Below are positions 1-7,941 of a stretch of DNA of 49,367 bases, piece by piece (within the stretch, counting starts at the first letter, position 1; every line of letters begins with the position of its first letter). A model generated the notes under the pieces. It was not told the origin of the DNA. It did not search any database and saw only the letters and a program-made list of their open reading frames with translations. The DNA is from Falsirhodobacter algicola (GTDB taxonomy: Bacteria; Pseudomonadota; Alphaproteobacteria; Rhodobacterales; Rhodobacteraceae). Position numbers and translations under genes: made by a program. The stretch is taken from contig NZ_CP047293.1 of the NCBI RefSeq assembly GCF_018279165.1, positions 1 through 49,367 of the forward strand, in the 5' to 3' direction.

Positions 1-176
1 CCCATACTGTGCTTCGCAAACTTCACAAGATCATTTGCCTTCGAGGCAACCGACCCAGAACCACAGAACTCATCAACATCCCAGCTGAGAACTAACGCCG
101 AGAATGCTGCTTGCGTCGACATTTCAGCAATCATCTCACCCGCTGCCATCACGGTCATGCTATTGAAGTCGGTCAT
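1..176 (-). CDS. HEPN/Abi-like protein embedded in the RM operon, N-terminal part (continues at 49367)
   Basis: This is the first 58 codons, plus two bases, of a gene read leftwards. The ATG at 176-174 overlaps the methyltransferase stop (TGA 175-173) as ATGA, so translation is probably coupled. The frame is open to base 1; joining base 1 to base 49367 keeps it in frame for 18 more codons up to the ATG at 49315 and on to 48659, giving 294 residues. The N-terminal ~90 residues look like a small helical adaptor-type domain and show no catalytic motif I recognise. The gene is AT-richer than the methyltransferase ends and the helicase. The join is inference from the open frame; the exact family is unknown to me. 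Confidence 0.75.
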   Translation of the reverse strand, partial: MTDFNSMTVMAAGEMIAEMSTQAAFSALVLSWDVDEFCGSGSVASKANDLVKFAKHSM

Positions 177-2896
177 GCCGGAACCTTCTTCGTCATCTTG
201 GTGTACATGTCGAAGAGCTTTTCGAGGCGTTCGGTGTCGTTTTTGAAGCGGCGACCGATGTAGATGCGCTCTAGGGTCTCGTCGTTGCGATCATGGGCTG
301 CGCGGAGGTTGGCGGGCATCTTTTCGGGGTCGTAGAGGTCTGCGATGGTTGCCGGGAAATGCGCCTCGCGCGCCAGAAGGATGTCTTCCGCGCAGCGGGT
401 TAGATCTTCGCGGTTCTTCTCGGTCAGCTTCGGGACGGGGAAGGTGTTCCAGCCGATTGTATTTGAATAGCGAATACGAGTTTCCAGCTGTCCGCAGACC
501 GTTCGCACCCAAACCAAGTGAATTTTGGATGCAACAATAGACATGTGCCATAGGGGCGCGTCATATAACGCAAGAGCAAGATTTGAAACTCGCACATGTG
601 GAGGTATAACGGCGCACGGGAGATATTCCCTCTTTTCAGAAGACACGCTTGGAACAACAATAGAGTTAACATCACCATAAATCGTTCGCTCAAATTTATA
701 CGGAGTAAGGAGCCCAGCTTTACCACGCTCGCTGCCGTTCATCCTGTACTCGTGTACGCGTGCAAGTCGCTTTGCGATTGGAGGTATTGAAAACGCCAAA
801 TCTGCTTGGCTATCCTCAATCCAAAGGCAGTACCTTTGAAGACCATTAATTACTTCACTCGACCCTACGATAGGCTTAATCAAAGGGTGTGCCTGAGGGA
901 AGTCATCAAGAAGTTCATTCTTCTCATCTGGAGAGAGAAGAAGATTCCCTTGATCGCGGGGAATGTTTCCACCAAACATTATAGCCATACTCGACAACGG
1001 TTCAGAGGATCTCTGGACTATCACATTGGCGCCTTCGGTGAGGTAAGCGTTGATGCTATCAACGGACTTTTGGACCTCTAATCCGTAGATCGCTTTATTC
1101 CTCTCACCTTTTGCAGCGACGCCAGCAATTATACATGTAACCTGCGCGTTCTTGCTCGCATTATTTCCCCACAGAAAATTGTGGTGCGCGAAAAAAATTT
1201 CTTGTCCGTTTCCAAATACTCTAGGCCATACCAACGGCACCTGTACGCCTTGGCAGATAGAATTGGTTGAAACGAATGCAAAGCACCCACCCATTCTAAT
1301 GAAGTCGGAGGCCTTCCAGAACCAACCTGCGATGTAGTCGACCGCTCGAACCTTCTGCTTGCTTCGGACGAGAGCATTAAGATCCGACTTTTGCTCCTTA
1401 GTTTGGTACTTGTCACCGATGTAAGGCGGATTGCCGCAAACGTATGTCTCGCCGCCTTCATTTTCGAAATCAATCTGGGCCTGATCAAGCGGCGTCTGAA
1501 ACAGATCGTCCGCTTTCACCTTCACGCCCGTACCAGTTGGGGGGCAGATCGCTAGCCAATCAAGCCGCAGAGCGTTGCCACAGGTGATCCAGTTCTGGCT
1601 ATCCAGCGGTAGAAACTCGGCCAGCGCTTCCTTTTGGCCGCGATAGGTCACGTCGCACTGGTACTCCGCGATGATCAGCGCCAGCCGGGCGATCTCGGCC
1701 GAGAAATCCCTGATCTCGATACCGCGAAAGTTGGTCAGGGGAATGTCCGTCTTGCGGTCGGCCTCGCCCCGGCGGCGGTTGATCTCGGCCTCGATCGCGC
1801 GAAGCTGCTTGTAGGCGATGACAAGGAAGTTGCCCGACCCGCAGGCCGGATCGAATACCCGGATCTTGGCGATGCGGTTCCGCAGGTTCAGCAGCTTGCG
1901 GGCATTGTCGCCCGCCTCCTCCAGCGCCGCATTCAGGTCATCGAGGAAGAGCGGGTTCAGCACCTTCAGGATGTTGGGCACGGAGGTGTAGTGCATGCCC
2001 AAGACAGAGCGCTCGCCCTCATCCGCGACCGCCTGGATCATTGAGCCGAAAATGTCGGGGTTGATCTTGGTCCAGTCCAGCCCGCCGATATGACTGAGGT
2101 AACGCTGCGCGATCTTGGAGAAGCGCGGCACCTCGGTCGAGCCGGAGAACAGGCCGCCGTTCACATAGGGGAAGGCATCAGCCCATCGAGGCAGGTTGGC
2201 GCCAGCGCGGTCCTTGGTCGCCACGTTCATCGCGCGGAAAATCTCGCTGATGACCTCATGCGTGTTCGTGCCGTCTCGGTTGGACATGCGGTCGATCGTG
2301 CCGGTGAACAGGTCGGCGGTGGTGAAGATGTCGGTATCTTCCGCGAAGAAGCAGAAGATCAGCCGCGCCATGAAGTGGTTCATGTCGTGCCGACGCTCGG
2401 CCTTGCCCCAGTCGGGGTTGTCCTTCAGCAGCTCGACATAGAGGCGGTTCAGACGGCCCGTCGCCTTGATGTCGAAGGCGGATTCCTTGATCTGCTTGAC
2501 GGTCGAGATGCCCGCAAGGGGAAGGAAGACGCCAAAGCTGTCCGGGAAGTCCTTGTAGGCGCAGGCCACGGTGTCGCCGCCGATCAGGTCTTCGGCCTCG
2601 AAGGTCTGGCCGTCGGTGGCGAGGATGAACTTGGCCTTGTGCTTTGTCGTGGCGGAGCTGTCCTTCAGCGCGGCGAGGGTCTGGGAGACCTCACCCGGCG
2701 CGCAGGTTGCCATGTGGATGTTGTTACGTTGCAGAACCCCACCCAAATCCGACTTGTTGGTATCGCCCTTGCGCAGCTTCTTGATCTCGGTCGCCTTGCG
2801 CCCAAAGGCCTCAAGGAAGGCATAGGGAAATTCCGCCGCATCAAAGGGGGCCTCGGCGAGGTCGGAAATGGCCTGCTCGATTTCAACCGGGTTCAT
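173..2896 (-). CDS. Class I SAM-dependent DNA methyltransferase (YeeA/MmeI-like, N6-adenine type)
   Basis: A 907-residue protein predicted to methylate adenine in DNA and so mark self for the linked helicase and nuclease. Motif I is FDPACGSGNF (about residues 348-357) and motif IV is NPPY (about 489-492), the order expected of gamma-type N6-adenine methyltransferases. The ~340-residue N-terminal helical region matches the long MmeI/YeeA-like enzymes, but I see no N-terminal nuclease motif (PD-D/ExK), so cutting is probably supplied by another gene. Residues ~495-820 should hold the target recognition domain. That DNA (about 440-1430) is visibly AT-richer than both flanks, as if the domain was exchanged. 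The start ATG (2896) overlaps the HTH gene stop as ATGA. Confidence 0.9.
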   Translation of the reverse strand: MNPVEIEQAISDLAEAPFDAAEFPYAFLEAFGRKATEIKKLRKGDTNKSDLGGVLQRNNIHMATCAPGEVSQTLAALKDSSATTKHKAKFILATDGQTFEAEDLIGGDTVACAYKDFPDSFGVFLPLAGISTVKQIKESAFDIKATGRLNRLYVELLKDNPDWGKAERRHDMNHFMARLIFCFFAEDTDIFTTADLFTGTIDRMSNRDGTNTHEVISEIFRAMNVATKDRAGANLPRWADAFPYVNGGLFSGSTEVPRFSKIAQRYLSHIGGLDWTKINPDIFGSMIQAVADEGERSVLGMHYTSVPNILKVLNPLFLDDLNAALEEAGDNARKLLNLRNRIAKIRVFDPACGSGNFLVIAYKQLRAIEAEINRRRGEADRKTDIPLTNFRGIEIRDFSAEIARLALIIAEYQCDVTYRGQKEALAEFLPLDSQNWITCGNALRLDWLAICPPTGTGVKVKADDLFQTPLDQAQIDFENEGGETYVCGNPPYIGDKYQTKEQKSDLNALVRSKQKVRAVDYIAGWFWKASDFIRMGGCFAFVSTNSICQGVQVPLVWPRVFGNGQEIFFAHHNFLWGNNASKNAQVTCIIAGVAAKGERNKAIYGLEVQKSVDSINAYLTEGANVIVQRSSEPLSSMAIMFGGNIPRDQGNLLLSPDEKNELLDDFPQAHPLIKPIVGSSEVINGLQRYCLWIEDSQADLAFSIPPIAKRLARVHEYRMNGSERGKAGLLTPYKFERTIYGDVNSIVVPSVSSEKREYLPCAVIPPHVRVSNLALALYDAPLWHMSIVASKIHLVWVRTVCGQLETRIRYSNTIGWNTFPVPKLTEKNREDLTRCAEDILLAREAHFPATIADLYDPEKMPANLRAAHDRNDETLERIYIGRRFKNDTERLEKLFDMYTKMTKKVPA

Positions 2897-3171
2897 GGGG
2901 TCTGCCTCGTAAATGGCTGAACTTCGATCTCATGAGCGCGCGCCATGACCGTCTCCAGCTCGTGGTTCATTTGTCGTTCCATCCAGGAGCGAGCAGAGGT
3001 GCCGAACGCCTTCTCAAGGCGCAGTGCCATCTCCGGCGAAATGCCGGATCGCCCGTTCAGGAGGTTGCTGAGGGTCTGACGGTTGCAGCCAAGCACCTTT
3101 GCGGCGTCGGTGACGGACAGGCCGTTGGGATCAAGGCATTCTTGGCGAACAAGGATTCCGGGGTGGGTCAC
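2893..3171 (-). CDS. HigA-type HTH transcriptional regulator, first gene of the RM-like operon
   Basis: A 92-residue XRE/HigA-family helix-turn-helix protein. The HPGILVRQE start, the GLSVTDAAKVLG / NRQTLSNLLNG HTH and the following ALRLEKAFGTSARSW segment are typical of HigA antitoxins. No HigB-like toxin lies beside it; the next gene is the methyltransferase, overlapping by ATGA. It is therefore more likely a controller (C-protein-like) that represses or times the operon than half of a toxin-antitoxin pair. I chose GTG at 3171 because AGGAG (3177-3181) sits five bases ahead. The longer TTG frame from 3222 would begin inside the promoter. Two 19-bp palindromes upstream are likely its operators. 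Confidence 0.8.
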   Translation of the reverse strand: MTHPGILVRQECLDPNGLSVTDAAKVLGCNRQTLSNLLNGRSGISPEMALRLEKAFGTSARSWMERQMNHELETVMARAHEIEVQPFTRQTP

Positions 3172-3180
3172 GTCAACTCC

Positions 3181-3222
3181 TACAGTTGATGCTACTGTAT
3201 GGTGATAATTGACGGTTATCAA
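3181..3222 (-). promoter_or_regulatory. Promoter and twin palindromic operator of the RM-like operon
   Basis: On the minus strand, TTGATA (3222-3217), a 17-base spacer and TACAGT (3199-3194) make a sigma70-like promoter. Two palindromes of identical geometry lie on it: TGATAA-N7-TTATCA (3221-3203) covers the -35 and spacer, and TACAGT-N7-ACTGTA (3199-3181) covers the -10 and start site. Their centres are 22 bp apart, two helical turns, so two dimers could bind the same face. The first gene encodes an HTH protein, so autorepression is the natural reading (inference). Confidence 0.65.
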
Positions 3223-3313
3223 TCCAACTTAGGGGGTTTCCTAGAAGCGGTGCCGTGCCCAAGGCTCTCACCATTAGCCAAATGTCCGAGGCTGACGCGA
3301 GACTCGTGCCCGT

Positions 3314-4864
3314 TCAGCCTATTGCGAAAGCGCCAACCGACGCCTTGCCCTTCACCTCGCCACCTAGTGTGGTCGTCATTGCGTTCTCGAATGCCGTCAC
3401 AACTTTGCTGGGCGTCTCGGCCGATCTATACTCGAAGAGTAGCGCGTCATGCATAGGAAGCACGATGGTAACGTCGTCCAATTCGCCGACGTCTATCAGC
3501 GCCTTTTTGAAGATGAGGGATGCTGTCCCCTGAACGACTTGGCTCACAGCAGATCGTTGTTCTTTAGCGGTCAGTGGACCGCGGCGATCGCGTAGATAAT
3601 GGTTGCCAAGCAAGGTCGCCACACGGTCATTGGCTTGGAAATCAGCCCACACCAATCTCTTCCAAGCCTCGTACTGAACAAAAAGTCCGAACGCACTCTT
3701 GGCCCGAGACCGATCTACGCCAAGCGAAACCGCAGCGTCGATCAGTGCTTTCTTGCTCATACCGTAGGCGTAAGACAGAAAGAGCTGCTTGGCAGCATTT
3801 CTGTTCCCCGGAAGCCCAAGGTGCGCGGTGGCGAACAGGTCATACATATCACCTGCGGCGTAGAGCTTCATCAGCTCGCAGTCCTTTGAGAGCGCGGCCA
3901 TTATCCCGACTTCATACTGATCGAAGTCCACGTAACTCAACTCAGCCCCCTCACGGCTGGTAATGATGCCGCGATATTTCTTTGAAATGTTCTGTAGACT
4001 GGGGCTGCGCAAATGAATGCGCGAGGTGCGAGAACCAAATACATCCAATACTGGCCGCATGATTGTGGTCGACAGGGTTAGCGAACCCAGCACCCGTCGT
4101 GCAGTGTCCGCGGCCTGCAGAGTTATGGTATCGCTCCCGAAGTCCCGTTGGTGCGGCACGTACTCGAGGAGGTACTCGATCGAAACATCGTCCAGTTCGA
4201 ACCCATCCGCACGCAGCTTTTCCTCCAGCGCCGATCGATTTGGAGTTTCCAAAGGCATGTCGTGCTTCGCAGAGTAATTCTTGAGGCACGTAAAATAATC
4301 ATGTTCCGCCTCGGCGCGCATCTCCGACAGTCGCTGACTGTCGACAATGATACCATTGGCCATCGCAAATTGAAGTAGTCGGTAGACTGGGACTTCAACT
4401 GTAAAAAACCGTTCAGCTTCGTCTGTAAGCTTCGCGCGCTCAAGCAAGGCAAGATACATTTTCTCAAGCGCCTCAGCCGCCTTGGCAGCAACTCCTGCCT
4501 CGAACGGCAGGCCCTTATTGAACATCCGCCTATAAACGGAGCATACCTCCTGATCGGCGCCATACTGTTCAAGAACAGCGGTTACGTCGTGTTTTTCGCG
4601 TGCCAGTCGGTCTTCAGGGTCTCCACTGGTGGATATCCGAAATTCGTCGAGATCTATGACCGTATTGGGAAGCGTCTTCGTCGCATCGAACAACGCATCA
4701 CGTATCATCCAGAAATCATGGCAGACTACGGCGCCGGAGAACCTGACGACATCTTGGGCGTCTGTTTCGAGCAGCTGTCCGTCGTCAAACCAATAGAAGC
4801 AGTCTGCGCCCCGCCCGGTAAAGTCCTTCATGAAGAGAAGCAGTTTCCAAGCTTGGTCAATCAT
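3314..4864 (-). CDS. Family A DNA polymerase (Pol I-like), partner of the reverse transcriptase
   Basis: A 516-residue Pol I-fold polymerase. In order: motif A VDFDQYEV (catalytic Asp about 313; cf. DYSQIELR), the SPSLQNI element about 287-293, motif B R-x3-K...YG (about 355-368), QGTA (about 445-448) and motif C MHDA (His-Asp about 472-473, with Ala where Pol I has Glu). Both metal-binding Asp are present, so it should polymerise. The first ~100 residues (CHDFWMIRD, VIDLDEF) resemble a decayed 3'-5' exonuclease domain; there is no 5' nuclease. It is much shorter than housekeeping Pol I and is not a replacement for it. ATG 4864 overlaps the RT gene by 8 nt and has GAGG nine bases ahead, so the two are co-translated. 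The region is AT-richer than the backbone. Confidence 0.85.
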   Translation of the reverse strand: MIDQAWKLLLFMKDFTGRGADCFYWFDDGQLLETDAQDVVRFSGAVVCHDFWMIRDALFDATKTLPNTVIDLDEFRISTSGDPEDRLAREKHDVTAVLEQYGADQEVCSVYRRMFNKGLPFEAGVAAKAAEALEKMYLALLERAKLTDEAERFFTVEVPVYRLLQFAMANGIIVDSQRLSEMRAEAEHDYFTCLKNYSAKHDMPLETPNRSALEEKLRADGFELDDVSIEYLLEYVPHQRDFGSDTITLQAADTARRVLGSLTLSTTIMRPVLDVFGSRTSRIHLRSPSLQNISKKYRGIITSREGAELSYVDFDQYEVGIMAALSKDCELMKLYAAGDMYDLFATAHLGLPGNRNAAKQLFLSYAYGMSKKALIDAAVSLGVDRSRAKSAFGLFVQYEAWKRLVWADFQANDRVATLLGNHYLRDRRGPLTAKEQRSAVSQVVQGTASLIFKKALIDVGELDDVTIVLPMHDALLFEYRSAETPSKVVTAFENAMTTTLGGEVKGKASVGAFAIG

Positions 4865-6557
4865 ATTCACTGACCTCGTCGACAAGGTTCAATAGATCGG
4901 GCGATTCCCGTTTTGCAAAGGGCAGACCTTCCTCACTCGTGTAACGCTCGGCTCTTGGCCCTGTGCGTTTGAGGCAGATAGGCACATGGCCATAGAGCGG
5001 CTTGAGGTCATCTTCGTGAAGCACCGAGGAAGCAATCAAGAGATAGCGGGCGTTCTGATATGGAAGTTCGCTAAATTTTTCGATGCATCCGCGGATAAGT
5101 GCCGCCTCACCAACACACCGCAGCCAGATTAAGATTGCAGCAGCCTCGCCGGACCTAATGTCCTCGTGTAGTTTCCTAGCGGCGAGATCAACCAACCTAT
5201 CCGATCGGTGTCTCTTCAATCCGAGCAGCATCCAAATATTGTAGTTCTGCCAATCGTGGATGGCTCGGTCCTCCGCGAGTAGAAACTCCTCCAGCGCCGG
5301 AAGGCATTGGCCATCTCGGTCTAGCGTTGAAATAAGCCGGCAGTATTGATCTGTGGATACGGCATGCTCCGAAAGCGAACGGGAAAGCGTGTCGAGCAGT
5401 GTAACTGATAGTACGTCGCCGACATCGAAGAGGCCAGATTCCACAATCTGGGCTACGCGGTTCACCGCGAAGCGGAACTGTCGCGTTTGAGTGTCGCCAG
5501 ATTCAATACAACTGGTCAGGATACCGAAGATGTATTCAACCGAACGGGTCACAATTCTGCGGCTACGAGATTGCCACATTTGATTAATGGCGGTGGTTGC
5601 GCTGTCTTGCGAAGGGAAATGTGCGACCAACTTGTCTAGGGAAGCGTTAGGAGGCAATATCTCGGTCTTACTCGCGTTTATGTTCAGGCCGACCTTCCGT
5701 AGCTCCCTGATGATGTCCTGGAGTGCGCGGCGTGCGTGGATCTCCGTGTCGGCCAAAACCCGGATGTCGTCGACGTATCTGTAGTAATCGTAACCCTTCT
5801 TGGCCATTTCGCGATCAACGGAAGAGAGCAGGATGTTGGAAAGAAACGAAGATGCGTCCCGGTTCTGTGGTAGACCATGGTCGCGGCTGAACGTCCATTG
5901 TCCTAGCAGCCTATCCAACGTACTAATAGCATTACGAATTTGGAGCTTTTCAGGTCCCGTCGCCATGATCTCTGGTATAGCCTTCTCCAAGGCTGCGATG
6001 ATTTGCTCTCGCGAGATGTTCTCAAAAAAATTGCTGAGATCAGTCACCAGAAGATGCTGGTTTGATCGGGCGAACGTAAGAGTTATTCCCTCAAATGTGA
6101 ACCATCGATCGATCTTGTTCTTGAACAAGTATTTGGAGTTCTGCGGCGCAGAGTCGTAGCGGTAGCTTAGCACTCGGTGGCTGAGCAGACTGTCATAGTA
6201 TGGAATAAGGAAGGTGCAGATCGCCTGATATACGAAACGATCAAAGAAATCGGTTTCCAGACCGTAGCGTTCTCCATAGCCCTTCTTAGGTATATTACGG
6301 ACAACACTGCGGGTGCCGAGGTAAACACCATTCCATTCCTGCAGCAGAGACAGAACTATGCGTTTGGCGTCGTCCGGGTTCTTAAATATGTCGTCGTATT
6401 GCAGGCAGTCGAAGTACCAGTCGTCCCTCATGTCCTGTCGTAGATGCTTGAGGACAATGTCAAATTTTACCGGAAAGCCAAGGGCTTGCCCCTTGTCCCA
6501 AAATTCAGAACTTAGTGTATATTCGACGTCATCACTTTGTTGACTGTAATCTGACAC
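4857..6557 (-). CDS. Reverse transcriptase (UG/Abi/DRT-like) with helical C-terminal domain
   Basis: A 566-residue RNA-directed DNA polymerase. Palm motifs are present: VTDLSNFFENI (about 171-181, first catalytic Asp), GLPQNRDASSF (about 228-238) and YVDD (261-264, the catalytic Asp pair). After residue ~330 there is no maturase, HNH or X domain. Instead there is a ~230-residue helical, repeat-like region, as in the UG/Abi group of defence-associated RTs rather than group II introns or retrons. GTG at 6557 is the likely start, with AAAGAGA about a dozen bases upstream. It overlaps the downstream PolA gene, and the pair forms a two-gene operon. A role in phage defence is inference from RT type and neighbourhood; neither a template nor a primer is identified. 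Confidence 0.85.
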   Translation of the reverse strand: MSDYSQQSDDVEYTLSSEFWDKGQALGFPVKFDIVLKHLRQDMRDDWYFDCLQYDDIFKNPDDAKRIVLSLLQEWNGVYLGTRSVVRNIPKKGYGERYGLETDFFDRFVYQAICTFLIPYYDSLLSHRVLSYRYDSAPQNSKYLFKNKIDRWFTFEGITLTFARSNQHLLVTDLSNFFENISREQIIAALEKAIPEIMATGPEKLQIRNAISTLDRLLGQWTFSRDHGLPQNRDASSFLSNILLSSVDREMAKKGYDYYRYVDDIRVLADTEIHARRALQDIIRELRKVGLNINASKTEILPPNASLDKLVAHFPSQDSATTAINQMWQSRSRRIVTRSVEYIFGILTSCIESGDTQTRQFRFAVNRVAQIVESGLFDVGDVLSVTLLDTLSRSLSEHAVSTDQYCRLISTLDRDGQCLPALEEFLLAEDRAIHDWQNYNIWMLLGLKRHRSDRLVDLAARKLHEDIRSGEAAAILIWLRCVGEAALIRGCIEKFSELPYQNARYLLIASSVLHEDDLKPLYGHVPICLKRTGPRAERYTSEEGLPFAKRESPDLLNLVDEVSEYD

Positions 6558-6816
6558 GAACGGTGGTTCTCTTTCGTAAACATATTCACATCCCTTTAGG
6601 ATGCATGTTGCTACCCTACCGTGCCCACGCAGCAGAGCCAGCCGGATTTTCTACGTCCGCATCTTCAATGCCAGCCAAGGTTTCGCCTTTAGCAGCCTCA
6701 TTTGTTTCGTCCACTTGACGGTTTCAGAGCTTATAGCTGCTGTTTGTGCATTCGGCAGCGAAGGTCGGATCTCCACCCTTAGTGGGATTGATATCCGGAG
6801 GGGGTAGAACACTGTG
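6558..6816. other. Intergenic region upstream of the RT operon
   Basis: About 260 bases between the recombinase stop and the RT start. It must carry the RT-PolA promoter and, if the RT uses a dedicated template, is the obvious place for a noncoding RNA. I see no strong retron-like inverted repeat and no G-rich branching site. A TATAAG is present on the minus strand without a good -35. A 32-codon acidic frame with a GTG start lies at 6714-6616, 58 bases before the RT start; it may or may not be real. Confidence 0.3.
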
Positions 6817-7404
6817 CTAAAGCTGAGTTTTGCCTGAATTTCGTTGCAGCGCCCTGTATATGGTCGGTCTTGAGACGGAAAATAACTCAGCGAGATCGCT
6901 GATGGAATATTCGCCGGTGGCATGCATCCGGATCAGTTCTCTTTGCTGTTTTTCCGAGAGTTTCGGCTGCTTTCCCCGGAGCTTTCCCTTGGCTCGGGCG
7001 ATGGCCATGCCTTCGCGGGTACGCATGCGGATGAGATCAGCCTCGAACTCGGCGAAGGTGGCGAGAATGTTGAAGAACATCTTTCCCATCGGGTCGGTCG
7101 GATCATAGACTGATGCGCCGAGGGCAAGCTTGGCTCCCTTCTTTTCTAACTGGTCCGCGATGGCTCGTGCGTCTGGAACTGAACGCGCAAGGCGATCAAG
7201 TTTCGGCACGACCAACACATCCCCCTCTCGCACAGCAGCAAGCGCTTGGTCGAGCCCAGGTCGGGCTCGGTTTGTACCCGTCAAGCCGTGGTCTGTGTAG
7301 ATGCGGTCTACCGTGACCCCAAGGTCTGCAAGGGCAGCACGTTGCGCTGCTAAGTCCTGACGGTCGGTAGAGCACCGGGCATAGCCAATTTTAATCACGG
7401 TCAT
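6817..7404 (-). CDS. Serine recombinase, resolvase/invertase family
   Basis: A 195-residue site-specific recombinase. The N-terminal catalytic domain opens with IGYARCSTDRQD, with the nucleophile Ser at residue 12, followed by KLDRLARS and the helix-E region (FAEFEADLIRMRTREG). The C-terminal ~45 residues form the DNA-binding HTH (YSISDLAELFSVSRPTIYRAL). Length and domain order are those of Tn3-type resolvases and Pin/Hin invertases. No TnpA transposase is present, so it probably resolves plasmid multimers or is a transposon remnant. I prefer ATG 7404 over the TTG two codons upstream; neither has a strong ribosome site. Confidence 0.88.
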   Translation of the reverse strand: MTVIKIGYARCSTDRQDLAAQRAALADLGVTVDRIYTDHGLTGTNRARPGLDQALAAVREGDVLVVPKLDRLARSVPDARAIADQLEKKGAKLALGASVYDPTDPMGKMFFNILATFAEFEADLIRMRTREGMAIARAKGKLRGKQPKLSEKQQRELIRMHATGEYSISDLAELFSVSRPTIYRALQRNSGKTQL

Positions 7405-7410
7405 ACTCAA

Positions 7411-7470
7411 GTGTACGGTTAGGGGGTGTCATGTAAGAATCAAATCGTACCACCTAAATGAGACACCTTG
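7411..7470. promoter_or_regulatory. Candidate res/control site upstream of the recombinase
   Basis: Immediately upstream of the recombinase lie GGTGTC (7425-7430) and its inverse GACACC (7462-7467), 31 bases apart, with AT-rich sequence between. Resolvases normally act at sites next to their own gene, so this is the natural place for subsite binding. The arms are only 6 bp, so this is weak evidence. A transposon end is an alternative reading. Confidence 0.3.
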
Positions 7471-7572
7471 AAGCGCGATTTCGCTGCCACTCGCAAACCA
7501 CGCTAAAACTGTCCGCTGAGCGATCCCCTTTCGGACAAATCAGCTAGGCCCCCCGTGTCGCGATACCTATCG

Positions 7573-7941
7573 TCACGGCGTACTCGGGCGGTAATCCAAG
7601 TAGAGCTCTCCAGTGTCTTTCATCTCGATACTTGGGGGTGAAAACCCATCAGCTTCCTGATCAGCCCGACCAGGTTCCGTCGTTTCCAGCACATGTTGGT
7701 AGTCGTATGCAGCAGCTCTCGCATCATCCCTGATCCGGCCTGAGGTTTCGTTCAGGCAGTTCAGGTAGTCCTCGACCTCGCTGAAGTAGCGTCGAAATTC
7801 CGACCGAACCTCTGCACCGGAAAACCCTGCATCGAGAAGATATGCAGCCTCCGGCCTGATGGGCTCAATGCAAAGCTCTTGGGCCGCCGCAGGCGCTGCA
7901 AGGCCCCCCACGATGGTAGCGGCTAAGATAAGTGGCTTCAC
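7573..7941 (-). CDS. Small exported protein coupled to repC, unknown function
   Basis: A 122-residue protein with a clear Sec signal (MKPLILAATIVGG... ending AAPAAA-QE), so it is probably periplasmic. The mature part holds two cysteines (ELC and YLNC) that could form one disulfide, and is mostly helical and acidic. The GTG start at 7941 overlaps the repC stop as GTGA, and AGGAGG lies five bases ahead. It is therefore translated with repC, an unusual partner for an initiator gene. I do not recognise the family. Confidence 0.7.
   Translation of the reverse strand: MKPLILAATIVGGLAAPAAAQELCIEPIRPEAAYLLDAGFSGAEVRSEFRRYFSEVEDYLNCLNETSGRIRDDARAAAYDYQHVLETTEPGRADQEADGFSPPSIEMKDTGELYLDYRPSTP

Noticed and set aside
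2893-3171. HigBA toxin-antitoxin pair
   Set aside because: Only the antitoxin-like protein is present; no RelE/HigB-type frame lies upstream or downstream.
6558-6816. Retron msr-msd or group II intron features upstream of the RT
   Set aside because: No branching G in a retron-like inverted repeat, no domain V/VI-like ending, and the RT lacks maturase and endonuclease domains.
6817-7470. Complete Tn3-type transposon
   Set aside because: Only a resolvase-like gene and a short inverted repeat are present; no transposase and no 38-bp ends found.
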